Shown: in pieces, positions 53,120 to 62,654 of the stretch
How the letters are laid out: each line of letters starts with the position of its first letter
Position numbering within the stretch: position 1 is the stretch's first letter
From: Acidobacteriota bacterium
Lineage (GTDB): Bacteria; Acidobacteriota; Terriglobia; Terriglobales; Acidobacteriaceae
Direction of reading: 5' to 3'
Assembly: GCA_021792135.1 (NCBI GenBank)
Contig: JAJYVF010000003.1
Span: 1-64,000, forward strand
Length of the DNA: 64,000 nucleotides
Notes under the pieces: generated by a model
What the model was told of the DNA's origin: nothing
The model's database searches: none
What the model saw: only the letters and a program-made list of their open reading frames with translations
Position numbers and translations under genes: made by a program

Positions 53120-55423
53120 TCAGGGATTGTAGCTTCGGCGAGCACCTTCGCTGGTTTCGCTCCCGCGCGGGGTGAAACCCCTCAGGCGCAGGCTGTTCGA
53201 GAGCACACTGACCGAGCTGAGGGCCATGGCCGCGCTGGCGATCGCCGGGCTCAGCAGGATATGGAAGCCGGGATAGAGCGCCCCGGCGGCGATGGGAATC
53301 CCCAGCAGGTTATAGCCGAAGGCCCATCCCAGGTTCTGGCGCATGGTGCGCAGGGCGCGCCTTGCGAGCAGCACCGCATCCAGGATCTGCTGCGGTTCGC
53401 CGTGGAGCAGGATCGCATCGCCGGCTTCGCGCGCCAGGTCCGCGCCTGTTCCCATAGCGAGGCCGGCATCCGCCTGAATAATCGCGGCCGCATCGTTGAT
53501 GCCGTCACCCGCCATGGCGACGCGGCGGCCCTGCCGCTGCAGCTCGCGGATCCTGGCCAGTTTTTGTTCCGGCAGCAGACCGGCCCAGACTTCTTCGATA
53601 CCGGCGGCGCGGGCGATGGCTTCGGCGGTGGCCGGGGTGTCCCCGGTCAGCATGGCGGTCCGGATACCCATTTGCCGCAATCCCGCAATGGCGGCGGTGG
53701 CCGTCGAGCGGAGGGTGTCGCGGGCCTCGATGGTGCCCACCAGTAAGTCGTTTCGCGCCAAATACATGCGCGTTGATCCCTGCTCGGCAGGGACCTGCTC
53801 CGGAACCGCAGTGTCCAGCTCCCGCATCAGGACGGCATTGCCCGCCGCGGCGGCGCCGCCGTCCACGATCCCCTGGATTCCCTTGCCAGGAACAGCCCGA
53901 ACCTCCAGCGCCGGCTGCACGTTCACGCCATGCTTTTCGGCGGCGCTCAGAATTGCCCGTGCCAGCGGATGCTCCGAGCGCTGCTCGAGTGCCGCAGCCA
54001 GGGCCAGGACGTCGCCTTCGCTGAAGCCGTCGGCGGGCCGCACCGCCGTCACTTCCGGCCTGCCCTCGGTCAGGGTGCCGGTCTTGTCCAGCACCAGGGT
54101 GTCCACGCGCGCCAGGCGCTCCAGGCTTTCGCCGCCCTTGAAGAGAATCCCCAGCTGGGCTCCGCGACCGATGGCAACGGTCAGGGCCGCGGGAACGGCC
54201 AGGCCCATGGCGCAGGGGCAGGCAATAACCAGGACGGCGATGGAGATGGCAAAGGCGCGGCCCGCTCCTCCGCCCAGCGCGATCCAGATCAGGAAGGTGA
54301 GAACCGCCAGCCCCAGCACCGCCGGAACAAAGACCGCGCTTACGCGGTCGGCCAGCTGCTGCATGGGCGCGCGAGAACCCTGCGCCTCCTGAACCAGCCG
54401 CATCATCTGCCCGAGCACGCTGTCGGCGCCGATGGAGGTTGCCCGATACTCCAGCGACCCGTCAAAATTCAGCGATCCGCCGATGACCCGGTCGCCGGCC
54501 TGGCGCGTCACCGGAACAGATTCGCCGGTGATCAGCGACTCGTCGATGGAGCTGATGCCCGCCAGCACCATGCCATCGACGGGCACGCGCTCGCCGGGAC
54601 GCAGCACCACAATGTCGCCGGCGACGACCTGGCCCAGCGGAATCTCGGCTTCCCGGCCATCCCGCAGCACCCGCGCCGACTGCGGCTGCAGCTTCAGAAA
54701 CTCGTGCAGGGCATCGAGAGTACGGCGCTTGGCGCGCGCATCGAGCCAGCGCCCCAGCAGCAGGAAGCCGAGGATCAGCAGCACCGAGTCGTAGTAGACC
54801 TCGGGATGCATCCCATGCCGGAGGAAGATGCCGGGCGCAACTGTGGCTGCCAGCGAATACGCGAAGACAGCACCAGTGCCGAGCGCCACCAGGGTATTCA
54901 TGTTGGTGCTGGCGTGCATGGCCGCCGTCCAGGCCTGGCGGTAGATGATGCCCCCGCCCCAGACCATGCCCACCAGGGATAGGGCGAGCATCGCATATTC
55001 CGGAGCCCGGGGCGATACTGTCAGGACCGGAGCGAGCCATCTGTGCGCGTTCATCAGCGCCATGACGAGGGCACCGCCAGCGAGGGTGGCGAAGGCCCTG
55101 GCGCGCAGGGCGCTTTCGTCCGTGGCGGTTTCCGCGACCGGCGCGCCGGTTTCCACGGGAGGTTCGGCGTCATAACCTGCGTCGCGGACGGAGGCGATCA
55201 GGTCCTCAAGCCTGGCCACCGCGGGATCGAAGCTCACCCGCGCCGAATTGGTCAGCAGGTTGACCGAGGCGTCGCTTACTCCGGAAGTCGAGCGCAAGGC
55301 ACGTTCCACGTGGCCCTGGCAGGCCGCGCAGCTCATACCGGTCACCGGCAGCGTAATGGTGCAGACACTTCCCGCGGCAGGCGCAGCGCCCTTCTCTTTC
55401 TTCTCGACAGTGGCCGGCATCAC
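53120..55423 (-). CDS. copA: copper-exporting P1B-type ATPase
   Basis: This 767-residue pump has one N-terminal metal-binding domain (MSCAACQGHVERAL, about 28-41) and eight spans. The ion-binding CPC lies in VIACPCAMGLAVPAAL, the phosphorylation motif is DKTGTLTEGRPEV, and the hinge is MAGDGINDAAAIIQADAGLA. These are CopA (P1B-1, copper(I) export) hallmarks. Its start overlaps the copZ stop by four bases. No copper-responsive regulator is adjacent, but an OmpR-type two-component pair lies 106 bases beyond copZ. Confidence 0.94.
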   Translation of the reverse strand: MMPATVEKKEKGAAPAAGSVCTITLPVTGMSCAACQGHVERALRSTSGVSDASVNLLTNSARVSFDPAVARLEDLIASVRDAGYDAEPPVETGAPVAETATDESALRARAFATLAGGALVMALMNAHRWLAPVLTVSPRAPEYAMLALSLVGMVWGGGIIYRQAWTAAMHASTNMNTLVALGTGAVFAYSLAATVAPGIFLRHGMHPEVYYDSVLLILGFLLLGRWLDARAKRRTLDALHEFLKLQPQSARVLRDGREAEIPLGQVVAGDIVVLRPGERVPVDGMVLAGISSIDESLITGESVPVTRQAGDRVIGGSLNFDGSLEYRATSIGADSVLGQMMRLVQEAQGSRAPMQQLADRVSAVFVPAVLGLAVLTFLIWIALGGGAGRAFAISIAVLVIACPCAMGLAVPAALTVAIGRGAQLGILFKGGESLERLARVDTLVLDKTGTLTEGRPEVTAVRPADGFSEGDVLALAAALEQRSEHPLARAILSAAEKHGVNVQPALEVRAVPGKGIQGIVDGGAAAAGNAVLMRELDTAVPEQVPAEQGSTRMYLARNDLLVGTIEARDTLRSTATAAIAGLRQMGIRTAMLTGDTPATAEAIARAAGIEEVWAGLLPEQKLARIRELQRQGRRVAMAGDGINDAAAIIQADAGLAMGTGADLAREAGDAILLHGEPQQILDAVLLARRALRTMRQNLGWAFGYNLLGIPIAAGALYPGFHILLSPAIASAAMALSSVSVLSNSLRLRGFTPRGSETSEGARRSYNP

Positions 55424-55626
55424 CGCTCCACGGAAGCGGGATACCCAGCCTTCTCCACGGCGGAGACGACTGCTCCGTCCGGCAAATGCTCGGGAACCTG
55501 CAGGCGCGCGGCACCCACCCGAACGTCGCCAACCTGCGCGCCGTCCACCTTCTCCAACGCCTGCTTCACGCGGCGCACGCAGGCGTCGCAGTGCATGTTT
55601 TCGATCCGAAGCGTGATTTCTCGCAT
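55420..55626 (-). CDS. copZ: CopZ-like heavy-metal-associated chaperone
   Basis: This 68-residue single HMA domain has its metal site in MHCDACVRRVKQAL (the CxxC type, Cys13 and Cys16), with a ferredoxin-like beta-alpha pattern ending AVEKAGYPASVER. It probably hands copper(I) to CopA, with which it overlaps (ATGA). An imperfect dyad AGATGAACTGCATCT lies about 20 bases upstream of the ATG and could be an operator; no regulator can be named. Confidence 0.88.
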   Translation of the reverse strand: MREITLRIENMHCDACVRRVKQALEKVDGAQVGDVRVGAARLQVPEHLPDGAVVSAVEKAGYPASVER

Positions 55627-55732
55627 GATTCCCCCGTATAAACTAGATGCAGTTCATCTGCTGTGGACTCACCCCGCGTTCGCGGAGAGATAAAGTACAC
55701 CAGAATCGCGCGGTACAAACCCATCACGATGG

Positions 55733-56473
55733 TCACTGGCGGAATTCGCCTCGGGCCCGCCCCTCTTCCGGATTCGGCATGAAGCGGTATCCCACGCCCC
55801 GTATGGTCTGCAGGTACCTGGGTGAGGCCGGATCCTCCTCGATATAACGACGCAGCCGCACGATAAAGTTGTCTATGGCCCGGGTATCGGTGTCTTCGCG
55901 TACGTGCCAGACCTGTTCGAGCAGCTCCTTGCGAGATACGATGCGCTCCCGGTTGCGGACCAGATGCCGCAGCAGGTCGGCTTCCATCAGAGTCAGCCGC
56001 ACGATGCGATCGGGGGCATGCAGTTCCAGCGCTTCAAAGTCGATGCGCCTCCCGTCGAAGATGAACTCGGCCATTTCCTCCGGCCCATTCTTCCGGGCGA
56101 CCCGCGGCCAGCTCATCCGGCGCAGCAGCGCGTACAGCCTGGCCAGCAGCACCGACAGCTCGAAGGGCTTGGCCAGATAATCATCGGCGCCCGCGGCAAA
56201 GCCCTTCACGATGTCCTCAGTCCGCCCGCGCGCCGTCAGCATCAGAACCGGGACGTAATTGCCCTTCTCGCGGAGCTCTGCCGCAACCTCAAAGCCATTT
56301 CTGCCGGGCAGCATCACGTCGAGAACCACAGCATCGAACGGCTTCGTTTCGAGCGCCTCCAGCGCCGTTTCTCCGTCGCCGGCCACGCTCACTTCGTGGC
56401 CCTCGGCCTGCAGATTGAACTGCAGCCCCTCGGCCAGGTGTGCTTCGTCTTCCACAATCAGGATGCGAGCCAT
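55733..56473 (-). CDS. OmpR/PhoB-family response regulator
   Basis: This 246-residue regulator has a receiver domain (ILIVEDEAHLAEGL; phospho-Asp in VVLDVMLPGRNGFEVA; Lys in DYLAKPFELSVLLARL). A winged-helix DNA-binding domain (about 135-235) contains LTLMEADLLRHLVRNRERIV and the recognition region RAIDNFIVRLRRYIEEDP. The sensor kinase gene lies three bases upstream and is transcribed first. Targets are unknown; the nearby copZ-copA operon is a candidate. Confidence 0.93.
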   Translation of the reverse strand: MARILIVEDEAHLAEGLQFNLQAEGHEVSVAGDGETALEALETKPFDAVVLDVMLPGRNGFEVAAELREKGNYVPVLMLTARGRTEDIVKGFAAGADDYLAKPFELSVLLARLYALLRRMSWPRVARKNGPEEMAEFIFDGRRIDFEALELHAPDRIVRLTLMEADLLRHLVRNRERIVSRKELLEQVWHVREDTDTRAIDNFIVRLRRYIEEDPASPRYLQTIRGVGYRFMPNPEEGRARGEFRQ

Positions 56474-56476
56474 TCT

Positions 56477-57400
56477 TCAGTCCTGGTCCCTGACCGGAGT
56501 CAGGATGCGGGGAAGTTCCAGCCGAATCGTCGCTCCGTGTCCCTCGCCGGGGCTCTCCGCCACAGCATCGCCGCCGTGCTGGCGGGCAATGGTGCGTACC
56601 AGATACAGCCCCAGTCCGGTACCCTTGTTGCGCAGCACGCTCCGGGTGGGCACACGATAGAAACGGCGGAAAATCCGCTTCAGATGTGCCGGGGGGATTC
56701 CGATCCCCTGGTCGGTCACGCTGACCCGTACCCAGGCGTCGTGCTCCACGCTGAGCGCCACCCGCATCACCACACCATTGGGAGAATACTTCACCGCATT
56801 GTTCAGAATATTGAGCAGCGCCGTCTGCAGTTCCTCACGGTCGCCACGCACCAGCATCGGCAGGGGTGTCTCCTCGACCTCCAGGGTAATCGCGCTCTCC
56901 TCCAGATGGTGGCGCAGGAGCGTGGTGCGGATGCATTCTTCCGCCAGCCCCCGCATTTCCACGGGGGCGCGAACGTGGGAGCGTGCCCGCTGCCCCACTT
57001 CGCCGGCCTTCAGCACCTGCTCCACGGTAGCCAGCAGGCGGTCACTGTCCTCCATCATGCGCCGGTAGAACTCGTGGCGCTGCGCCTCGTCGAGATTTCT
57101 GCGCTGCAGCGTCTCGAGATAGAGCCTGATCGAGGTTACCGGGGTCTTCAGCTCATGGGTGACGGCGCTCAGGAAGGCGTCCTGCCGCTCATTCGTGCGC
57201 ACCTCGCGGACCAGGAAGATGGTGTTCAGCGCCACGCCGGCAATCAGCAGCAGGAAAAAGGGGATGCCGAGAGCCAGAGGCACGATCCGGCGCCAGTTCA
57301 GCAGGATCCAGCTTACGTTCAGCGCCACTGCCACGCCGATCAGGCAGACACCGAGCAGCGTGAACAGCACCATATTCCGTTTTCGCCCGCTTAACCGCAT
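56477..57400 (-). CDS. sensor histidine kinase
   Basis: This 307-residue kinase has two N-terminal spans (about 10-30 and 38-60) with almost no periplasmic loop. The H-box is AVTHELKTPVTSIRLYLETL (His about 88), then come N-box LLNILNNAVKYSPNG, G1 VTDQGIGIPPAHLKRIF and G2 NKGTGLGLYLV. With so short an external part it may sense the membrane or a partner protein rather than a periplasmic ligand. Paired with the response regulator downstream. Confidence 0.92.
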   Translation of the reverse strand: MRLSGRKRNMVLFTLLGVCLIGVAVALNVSWILLNWRRIVPLALGIPFFLLLIAGVALNTIFLVREVRTNERQDAFLSAVTHELKTPVTSIRLYLETLQRRNLDEAQRHEFYRRMMEDSDRLLATVEQVLKAGEVGQRARSHVRAPVEMRGLAEECIRTTLLRHHLEESAITLEVEETPLPMLVRGDREELQTALLNILNNAVKYSPNGVVMRVALSVEHDAWVRVSVTDQGIGIPPAHLKRIFRRFYRVPTRSVLRNKGTGLGLYLVRTIARQHGGDAVAESPGEGHGATIRLELPRILTPVRDQD

Positions 57401-57412
57401 CGGCCCAATGCA

Positions 57413-57446
57413 AAGCGCCCGCCACGGATTCTCCGCGCGGGCGCTT
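57413..57446 (-). terminator. hairpin between desaturase and kinase genes
   Basis: A perfect 10-bp stem AAGCGCCCGC/GCGGGCGCTT with a 14-base loop lies just after the desaturase stop on the minus strand and is followed by TGCATT. It lacks a long T-run but probably separates the two transcription units. Confidence 0.5.
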
Positions 57447-57471
57447 GTATTGTCTCACCAAACCCAGGCAG

Positions 57472-58416
57472 CTAAGCCACTCCGGCCGGCCGCGGGTTGT
57501 TCGGATCGTACTGCGCGACCTTGATCTCCCGGGCCAGGCCCACCTTCTCGAGCAGCCAGATGCCCCAGAAATTGGGGTCCAGCTCATACCACTTCAGGCC
57601 ATGACGCACCGAGACGGGATGCGCGTGGTGATTGTTGTGCCAGCCCTCGCCGCCGGTAATCAGCGCCACCCACCAGTTGTTGCGGGAGTCATCCCGCGTC
57701 TGGAAGCGCCGTGATCCCCACATGTGGGTAGCCGAGTTCACCAGCCAGGTGGCGTGCAGCCCCAGCGTCGTCCGCAGGAAGATGCCCCAGAGCACGCAGG
57801 GCCAGCCGCCGATGGCAAACAGAGCCAGACCGACGAGCACCATGGGAACCCAGTGGTACCGGCTCAGCCAGACGTAGAAGCGATCTTTTCTCAGATCCGG
57901 CACATAGCGGGCCAGCGCCTCGGTCTCGGCGTTCAGCGAGTCCCCGATCAGGATCCAGCCCGCGTGAGCCCACCAGCCGCCCTCATGCGGCGTGTGCGGA
58001 TCGCCTTCCTGATCGGAAAGCTGGTGATGGACCCGGTGCAGCGAAACCCAGAAAATCGGCCCACCCTCCATGGCCAGCGTCCCGCAGACCGCGAGCACGT
58101 ATTCCAGCCACTTCGGAACCCGGTATCCCCGATGCGTGAGCAGGCGATGGTAGGACATACCGATGCCCACATTGGTGGCCAGCACCCACAGCACCAGAGC
58201 GCAGATCAGGGCCTTCCACGTGAACATGAAGAGCGCGGCGATGGCGCCGGCATGAAAGACCAGCATGAACATGGCGGTGAACCAGTTGGTCCCCTTCTGC
58301 GCCTTGCGGCCGAGTCTTGGCATGACCGGCAGGCTGTCTTTGCGGGAGAAGTGCTGAGCCGGTGCTGCACCCGGGCCTGGAGAAACAAGAGGCTTTTCCA
58401 TCAGATCGGTAGACAT
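57472..58416 (-). CDS. acyl-CoA (stearoyl-type) desaturase
   Basis: This 314-residue membrane di-iron desaturase has four spans and the three histidine boxes: HRLLTH (about 90-95), HRVHH (about 127-131) and HNNHH (about 264-268). The block EGWHNNHHAHPVS fits delta-9 acyl-CoA desaturases. It introduces a double bond into saturated acyl chains and adjusts membrane fluidity. The N-terminal 30 residues are a Pro/Ala-rich extension. It stands alone, 297 bases from the divergent gene at 58714. Confidence 0.92.
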   Translation of the reverse strand: MSTDLMEKPLVSPGPGAAPAQHFSRKDSLPVMPRLGRKAQKGTNWFTAMFMLVFHAGAIAALFMFTWKALICALVLWVLATNVGIGMSYHRLLTHRGYRVPKWLEYVLAVCGTLAMEGGPIFWVSLHRVHHQLSDQEGDPHTPHEGGWWAHAGWILIGDSLNAETEALARYVPDLRKDRFYVWLSRYHWVPMVLVGLALFAIGGWPCVLWGIFLRTTLGLHATWLVNSATHMWGSRRFQTRDDSRNNWWVALITGGEGWHNNHHAHPVSVRHGLKWYELDPNFWGIWLLEKVGLAREIKVAQYDPNNPRPAGVA

Positions 58417-58713
58417 GAGGGGATTACTATTTCCGTGGAGGTATTGAAATACGGCGCGGAAGAGTTGCGCCTGGTTTCACCGTACCAGTCCTGACCGGGG
58501 CGCTGGTGTAAGACTTTTGTAAGCTGGTGTTTCTTCTATGGTGGTTGTTGACAACGCGCAGAATCCAGGAGGTCGCATCAGGATCTCTCCTGAACCGTCA
58601 GTGCGCCGGCCGGGATTCGGAGCGCCCGAGCAGAGGTTCCGCCGACGGCGGGTCTACCTGCGTCGCAGTGTCCTTTACGTCGCCTTAATGGAGTCCGGAG
58701 ACCATAGTTCCCG
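58417..58713. other. intergenic between divergent genes
   Basis: This stretch must hold the promoters of the desaturase (minus) and the beta-propeller/phosphoesterase gene (plus). A TTGACA at about 58548-58553 lacks a convincing -10. A 59-codon frame (58538-58717) is not supported by a ribosome site. No RNA gene was recognised. Confidence 0.5.
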
Positions 58714-61521
58714 ATGAAACGTTCCTCCTGTGTCCTGTTGCTTTGCGTTTCCGCCAGCCTTTGCGCCGCCCAGACCATCAATCTCCCCTCCAGCAAGGAA
58801 ATCCTGGAGCCGGTTCCCGGCAAACCACAGCAGCTTAACAGCCTTCCCATGGCTGCCGCCTGGTCGCCGGACCATCGCTATCTGGCTCTGGTGAACGCGG
58901 GCTATGGCACACCTGAGTCCGACTACGAGCAGTCGATCGCCGTCCTGGATACGGCGACGGGACGGCTGCGGGATTTCCCCGATTCGCGGACGCTGATCGG
59001 CGCTCCGCAGACCCTGTACTCCGGGATCGCCTTCTCCGGCGACGGCACCCATCTCTACGTCAGCTTCGACTCAATCAGCGATCCCGATGGCGGAAAACGG
59101 AACCAGACCGGCAACGCCGTCGCGGTCTATAAATTCACGGGCGACCAACTCACCCCTGAGCGGCTGATCCCCGTCCCGCTCCGCAGCCTTTCAGGTGGGC
59201 GCCTTCAGCATCACGGCGGGCTCGGTCTGCCGGAAGACGACGCAATCCCCGCCCCCGCGGGACTGGCTCTGTTCAGAGGCCCCGGCGGCGCAGAACAACT
59301 CCTGGTCGCCGACGAGTACTCGGACGGCGTTTGCCTCATCGATGCGCTGACCGGAAAGCTCGAGACGCGCTTCGATCTCTCCTCGGGCCCCATCATTCCC
59401 TCCACCTACCCCATTGCTGTGGCCGCCAGCCGTGACGGCCGCCGCGCCTGGGTGGCTCTCTGGAATGGCTCGGCCGTGGCCGAACTGGATCTTCGCGCCG
59501 GGAAGGTGCTGCAGCGGCTGCCGCTGCTGCCCCCGGCCCGCAGCACGTCGCCCAGTTCCCACCCCGTGGCCCTGGTGCTGAGCCCCGATGAAAAGATGCT
59601 CTACGCGGCTCTCTCCAACCGCGATGCAGTGGCGGCCATCCGCGTAAGCGGCAGCACCATGCGCCTGGCGCGTTTCTATGACACCCGGCTGCCCGGTCAG
59701 ACCTTCTTTGGCGCCATGCCCGATGCGGTCGCGCTTTCTTCCGACGGGGCCACGCTTTATGCGGCCAACTCAGGTTCCGACGCTGTCGCTGTCTTCAACC
59801 TTCGCGGGGCACAGAAGGGCGGCGCGCCTGTCGGCGCTGCGGGATTCATCCCTACGGAGTGGTATCCGACGGCCGTGGCCGTGAGCGGTGGCCGGCTCTA
59901 CGTTGCTACCGCCAAAGCCCGGGGCACCGGTCCCAACGCCGCGCCTCAGCCCCAGCCAGCGCATCCTGTCCCTGACGCGGGGCACAGGCTTCGGCGGCCA
60001 CATACCTATATCGCCACGATGCTTCATGGTTCCCTGGCCACCATCGATGTGGGGGATGCGCGCGCTCATCTGGATGAGCTGACCCGGCAGGTCGTCGAAA
60101 GCAACCTGATGAATGCCGCGCAGAAGACGATCCAGTTCCAGGCGGGCAGGAACCCCATCCGGCACGTGATTTACATCATCAAGGAGAACCGCACCTACGA
60201 TCAGATCTTTGGGGATCTGGGTGTCGGCGACGGCGACCCCTCGCTGACGATGTATGGCAAGGACATTACGCCCAACCTGCATGCCCTGGCCCTGCAGTTC
60301 GGGGTGCTCGACAACTTCTACGATTCCGGCGAAGTCTCCGGGGACGGCCACGTCTGGTCGACCGCGGCTATCAACAGCGACTATAACGAACGGACCTGGC
60401 AGATCGCCTATCGCGGCCGCGAGCGCCCCTATGACTTCGAAGGGGTTGTGGAAGAAGGCTATCCTCTGCTGGAGAACATCCCCGACATCGACGAGCCGGG
60501 CAGCGGCTACATCTGGACGGACCTGGCTCGGCATGGGAAATCGCTCTACCATTTCGGAGAATTCATCTCCAGTGAGTTCTGCGACGAAACCGGCGAGGCG
60601 AGGCCGGCCATGCTGCCCGGGGAAGGCGGTACGCCCGAGGGTCACCATCCCTGCCCGCATCCCTACATTCATAAAGGCGATCCGATCCCTGCGAACTACG
60701 GAGGCGGCCTCAGCCAGTATCCCTGGGCAATTCCGCTGATCTATAAGAACGTCGCCACTAAGCCTGAACTTCAGGGCCATTTCGACCCGCTTTACCCGGA
60801 CTTCAACCTGATGTTCCCGGACCAGCTGCGGGTCAGCGAATTCCTCGTCCACTTCAACCGCTGGGTTGCCGATCTGAAGCAGGGCCACGACACCATGCCT
60901 GGCTTTGTCATGCTGCGCCTGCCCAACGACCATACGGCGGGAACGCGCCCCGGCTCACCCACGCCGCGAGCCTCGGTGGCGGATAACGACCTGGCTGTCG
61001 GCCGCGCTGTCGATGCCATTTCGCACAGTCCTTACTGGGATTCGACTGTCTTCTTCATCCTGGAGGATGATGCCCAGGACGGGGCCGATCATGTGGATGC
61101 TCACCGGTCCATCGCGCTGGTGGTCAGCAAATATTCGCCCCACAATGCGACACCGTTTGTGGACCACACCTTCTACACCACCGTCAGCACCGTGCACACC
61201 ATTCTTACCCTGCTGGGCGTGCCGCCGCTGAATAACAACGACGCTTTTGCTCCGCCGGAAGCTTCGCTGTTCAGCGGAACCGGGGACCAGCCGCCCTTCA
61301 CTGCCGATTACCGCAACCGCGATAACGGCCTGATCTACACCGCCAATACTCCCAAAGCGGTGGGCGCCAAAGAGTCGAGCAAGATGGATTTCAGCCACGA
61401 GGACCGGGCTCCCACACGCAAGCTCAACATCATCCTCTGGAAGGATGCCATGGGGAACAAACCCATCCCATCGATGCTGCTGCATCCTGAGCAGCCGCGG
61501 CACGATGACGATGGTGACTAA
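58714..61521 (+). CDS. secreted beta-propeller fused to phosphoesterase domain
   Basis: This 935-residue exported protein has a signal peptide (LLCVSASLCAAQ, about 1-20). A YVTN-like beta-propeller (about 40-440) carries blades such as LYAALSNRDAVAAIRVSGST and LYAANSGSDAVAVFNLRGAQ. A C-terminal alkaline-phosphatase-superfamily phosphoesterase (about 480-880) follows, with VIYIIKENRTYDQIFGDLG (metal ligands near 489-492), SGDGHVWSTAAI and FILEDDAQDGADHVDAHRS. The latter resembles the phospholipase C/acid phosphatase group (phosphoesterase family). It could release phosphate from lipids or nucleotides outside the cell, with the propeller binding the target; substrate unknown. Confidence 0.87.
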   Translation: MKRSSCVLLLCVSASLCAAQTINLPSSKEILEPVPGKPQQLNSLPMAAAWSPDHRYLALVNAGYGTPESDYEQSIAVLDTATGRLRDFPDSRTLIGAPQTLYSGIAFSGDGTHLYVSFDSISDPDGGKRNQTGNAVAVYKFTGDQLTPERLIPVPLRSLSGGRLQHHGGLGLPEDDAIPAPAGLALFRGPGGAEQLLVADEYSDGVCLIDALTGKLETRFDLSSGPIIPSTYPIAVAASRDGRRAWVALWNGSAVAELDLRAGKVLQRLPLLPPARSTSPSSHPVALVLSPDEKMLYAALSNRDAVAAIRVSGSTMRLARFYDTRLPGQTFFGAMPDAVALSSDGATLYAANSGSDAVAVFNLRGAQKGGAPVGAAGFIPTEWYPTAVAVSGGRLYVATAKARGTGPNAAPQPQPAHPVPDAGHRLRRPHTYIATMLHGSLATIDVGDARAHLDELTRQVVESNLMNAAQKTIQFQAGRNPIRHVIYIIKENRTYDQIFGDLGVGDGDPSLTMYGKDITPNLHALALQFGVLDNFYDSGEVSGDGHVWSTAAINSDYNERTWQIAYRGRERPYDFEGVVEEGYPLLENIPDIDEPGSGYIWTDLARHGKSLYHFGEFISSEFCDETGEARPAMLPGEGGTPEGHHPCPHPYIHKGDPIPANYGGGLSQYPWAIPLIYKNVATKPELQGHFDPLYPDFNLMFPDQLRVSEFLVHFNRWVADLKQGHDTMPGFVMLRLPNDHTAGTRPGSPTPRASVADNDLAVGRAVDAISHSPYWDSTVFFILEDDAQDGADHVDAHRSIALVVSKYSPHNATPFVDHTFYTTVSTVHTILTLLGVPPLNNNDAFAPPEASLFSGTGDQPPFTADYRNRDNGLIYTANTPKAVGAKESSKMDFSHEDRAPTRKLNIILWKDAMGNKPIPSMLLHPEQPRHDDDGD

Positions 61522-61551
61522 GGGCGGGCCGATTCTCGATGCTGTTTGCGG

Positions 61552-62586
61552 CTATTGCGCCCGGTACCAGTCCGCCGTGCGGCGGATGCATTCTTCGAGG
61601 CCGACGGTTTCGCGCAGGCCGAGCAGGCTGGCGGCAAGCTTCACCGAGGGAACGTAGCGCAGCGGAGCAACGCCCGGCTGCGGCTGGCGGGCGACACGGA
61701 TTTCGGTGGCTGAGTTGAGGGTCGCGGCCACAATCTGCGCGAGCTCCAGAATGCTCACGTCATGGTCCGAACCGACATTGATGGGAGCGAGCGCCGGAGC
61801 ACGGAACAGAATGGTCCACAGCCAGATGGCGAGATCGGCCATGTAGAGATAGGAGCGCCGCGGGGTTCCGTCGCCCTGAATCTGAATCGGCCTGCCCGCG
61901 AGGAGGTCTGCGATGAAGTTGCCGATAGCGAAGTGGATGTCCAGACGCAGGTAGGGGCCGCAGAAGGTCCAGCAGCGAGCGATCTTGCATTCGAGACCGG
62001 TTTGCTTCTGGTAAAGACTGCAGAGAAGCTCCGACACCCGTTTCCCTTCCGCGTACACGCTGGCGGGATCTAAAGGATCGGGCGCCCCGGCGTAGCTCTC
62101 CGGGACGTGCGTAAGCTCCGGGGGCTGTTTTCCATAGACTGCGCCCGAGCTGGTCAGGAGGAACTTCTTTGCCCCGCAGGCAGCGGCGAATTCGAGAGTC
62201 CGCTCCGTTCCCGCGATGATGGTGGAGAGCATCTCGAGAGGAGCTTCCGCAGCCTGCCTGGCACTGGCTTCGGTCGCTGCGTGAATTACGAAGCCGTAGG
62301 ATCCGCCGGGAAAGGAGAAACTGCGCGCATCGCCGAAGAGCAGATGCAGGGCGGGATCGTAGGCAAGGTGGGGGCACTTCTTCGCAAACGATTCGGGGTT
62401 GCGCGTCAAAACCGTGACTTCTGCTCCCAGGCTTAGTTCGCGATTGATGTGGCAAAAGCTTTCCAGTAACCAGCAGCCAAAGAAGCCTGTTCCGCCGGTG
62501 ATAAAGAGCCGCTCGCCGCGCATTTCCTGCCATAACTCCCGGGTCTTCGCAGCGATCAGCTCCAAATCCGGGGCAAGCTTGTTCAT
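61552..62586 (-). CDS. NAD-dependent epimerase/dehydratase (nucleotide-sugar type)
   Basis: This 344-residue extended short-chain dehydrogenase has the nucleotide motif LFITGGTGFFGCWLLES (about 29-45), a serine region FLLTSSGAVYG, and the catalytic Tyr-x3-Lys in ASVYAEGKRVSELL (about 177-190). The C-terminal substrate region includes ARCWTFCGPYLRLDIHFAIG. It probably converts a nucleotide-activated sugar for surface glycans (epimerase, dehydratase or reductase). It lies 68 bases downstream of the NeuB-type gene on the same strand. Confidence 0.87.
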   Translation of the reverse strand: MNKLAPDLELIAAKTRELWQEMRGERLFITGGTGFFGCWLLESFCHINRELSLGAEVTVLTRNPESFAKKCPHLAYDPALHLLFGDARSFSFPGGSYGFVIHAATEASARQAAEAPLEMLSTIIAGTERTLEFAAACGAKKFLLTSSGAVYGKQPPELTHVPESYAGAPDPLDPASVYAEGKRVSELLCSLYQKQTGLECKIARCWTFCGPYLRLDIHFAIGNFIADLLAGRPIQIQGDGTPRRSYLYMADLAIWLWTILFRAPALAPINVGSDHDVSILELAQIVAATLNSATEIRVARQPQPGVAPLRYVPSVKLAASLLGLRETVGLEECIRRTADWYRAQ

Positions 62587-62654
62587 GGTGATGGGTCCGT
62601 CGTCACGACACAGAGTTGGGTGCTTCGCAGCAGAACATTCTGTCTCCGTCCTGA

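Noticed and set aside
55627-55732. A classical CueR, CopY or CsoR operator before copZ
   Set aside because: Only a short dyad is present; none of the known operator patterns or MerR-type promoter spacing fits.
58538-58717. A 59-codon frame overlapping the start of the phosphoesterase gene by ATGA
   Set aside because: The overlap is suggestive, but there is no ribosome site, the product is Arg-rich without pattern, and the region must hold the promoter.
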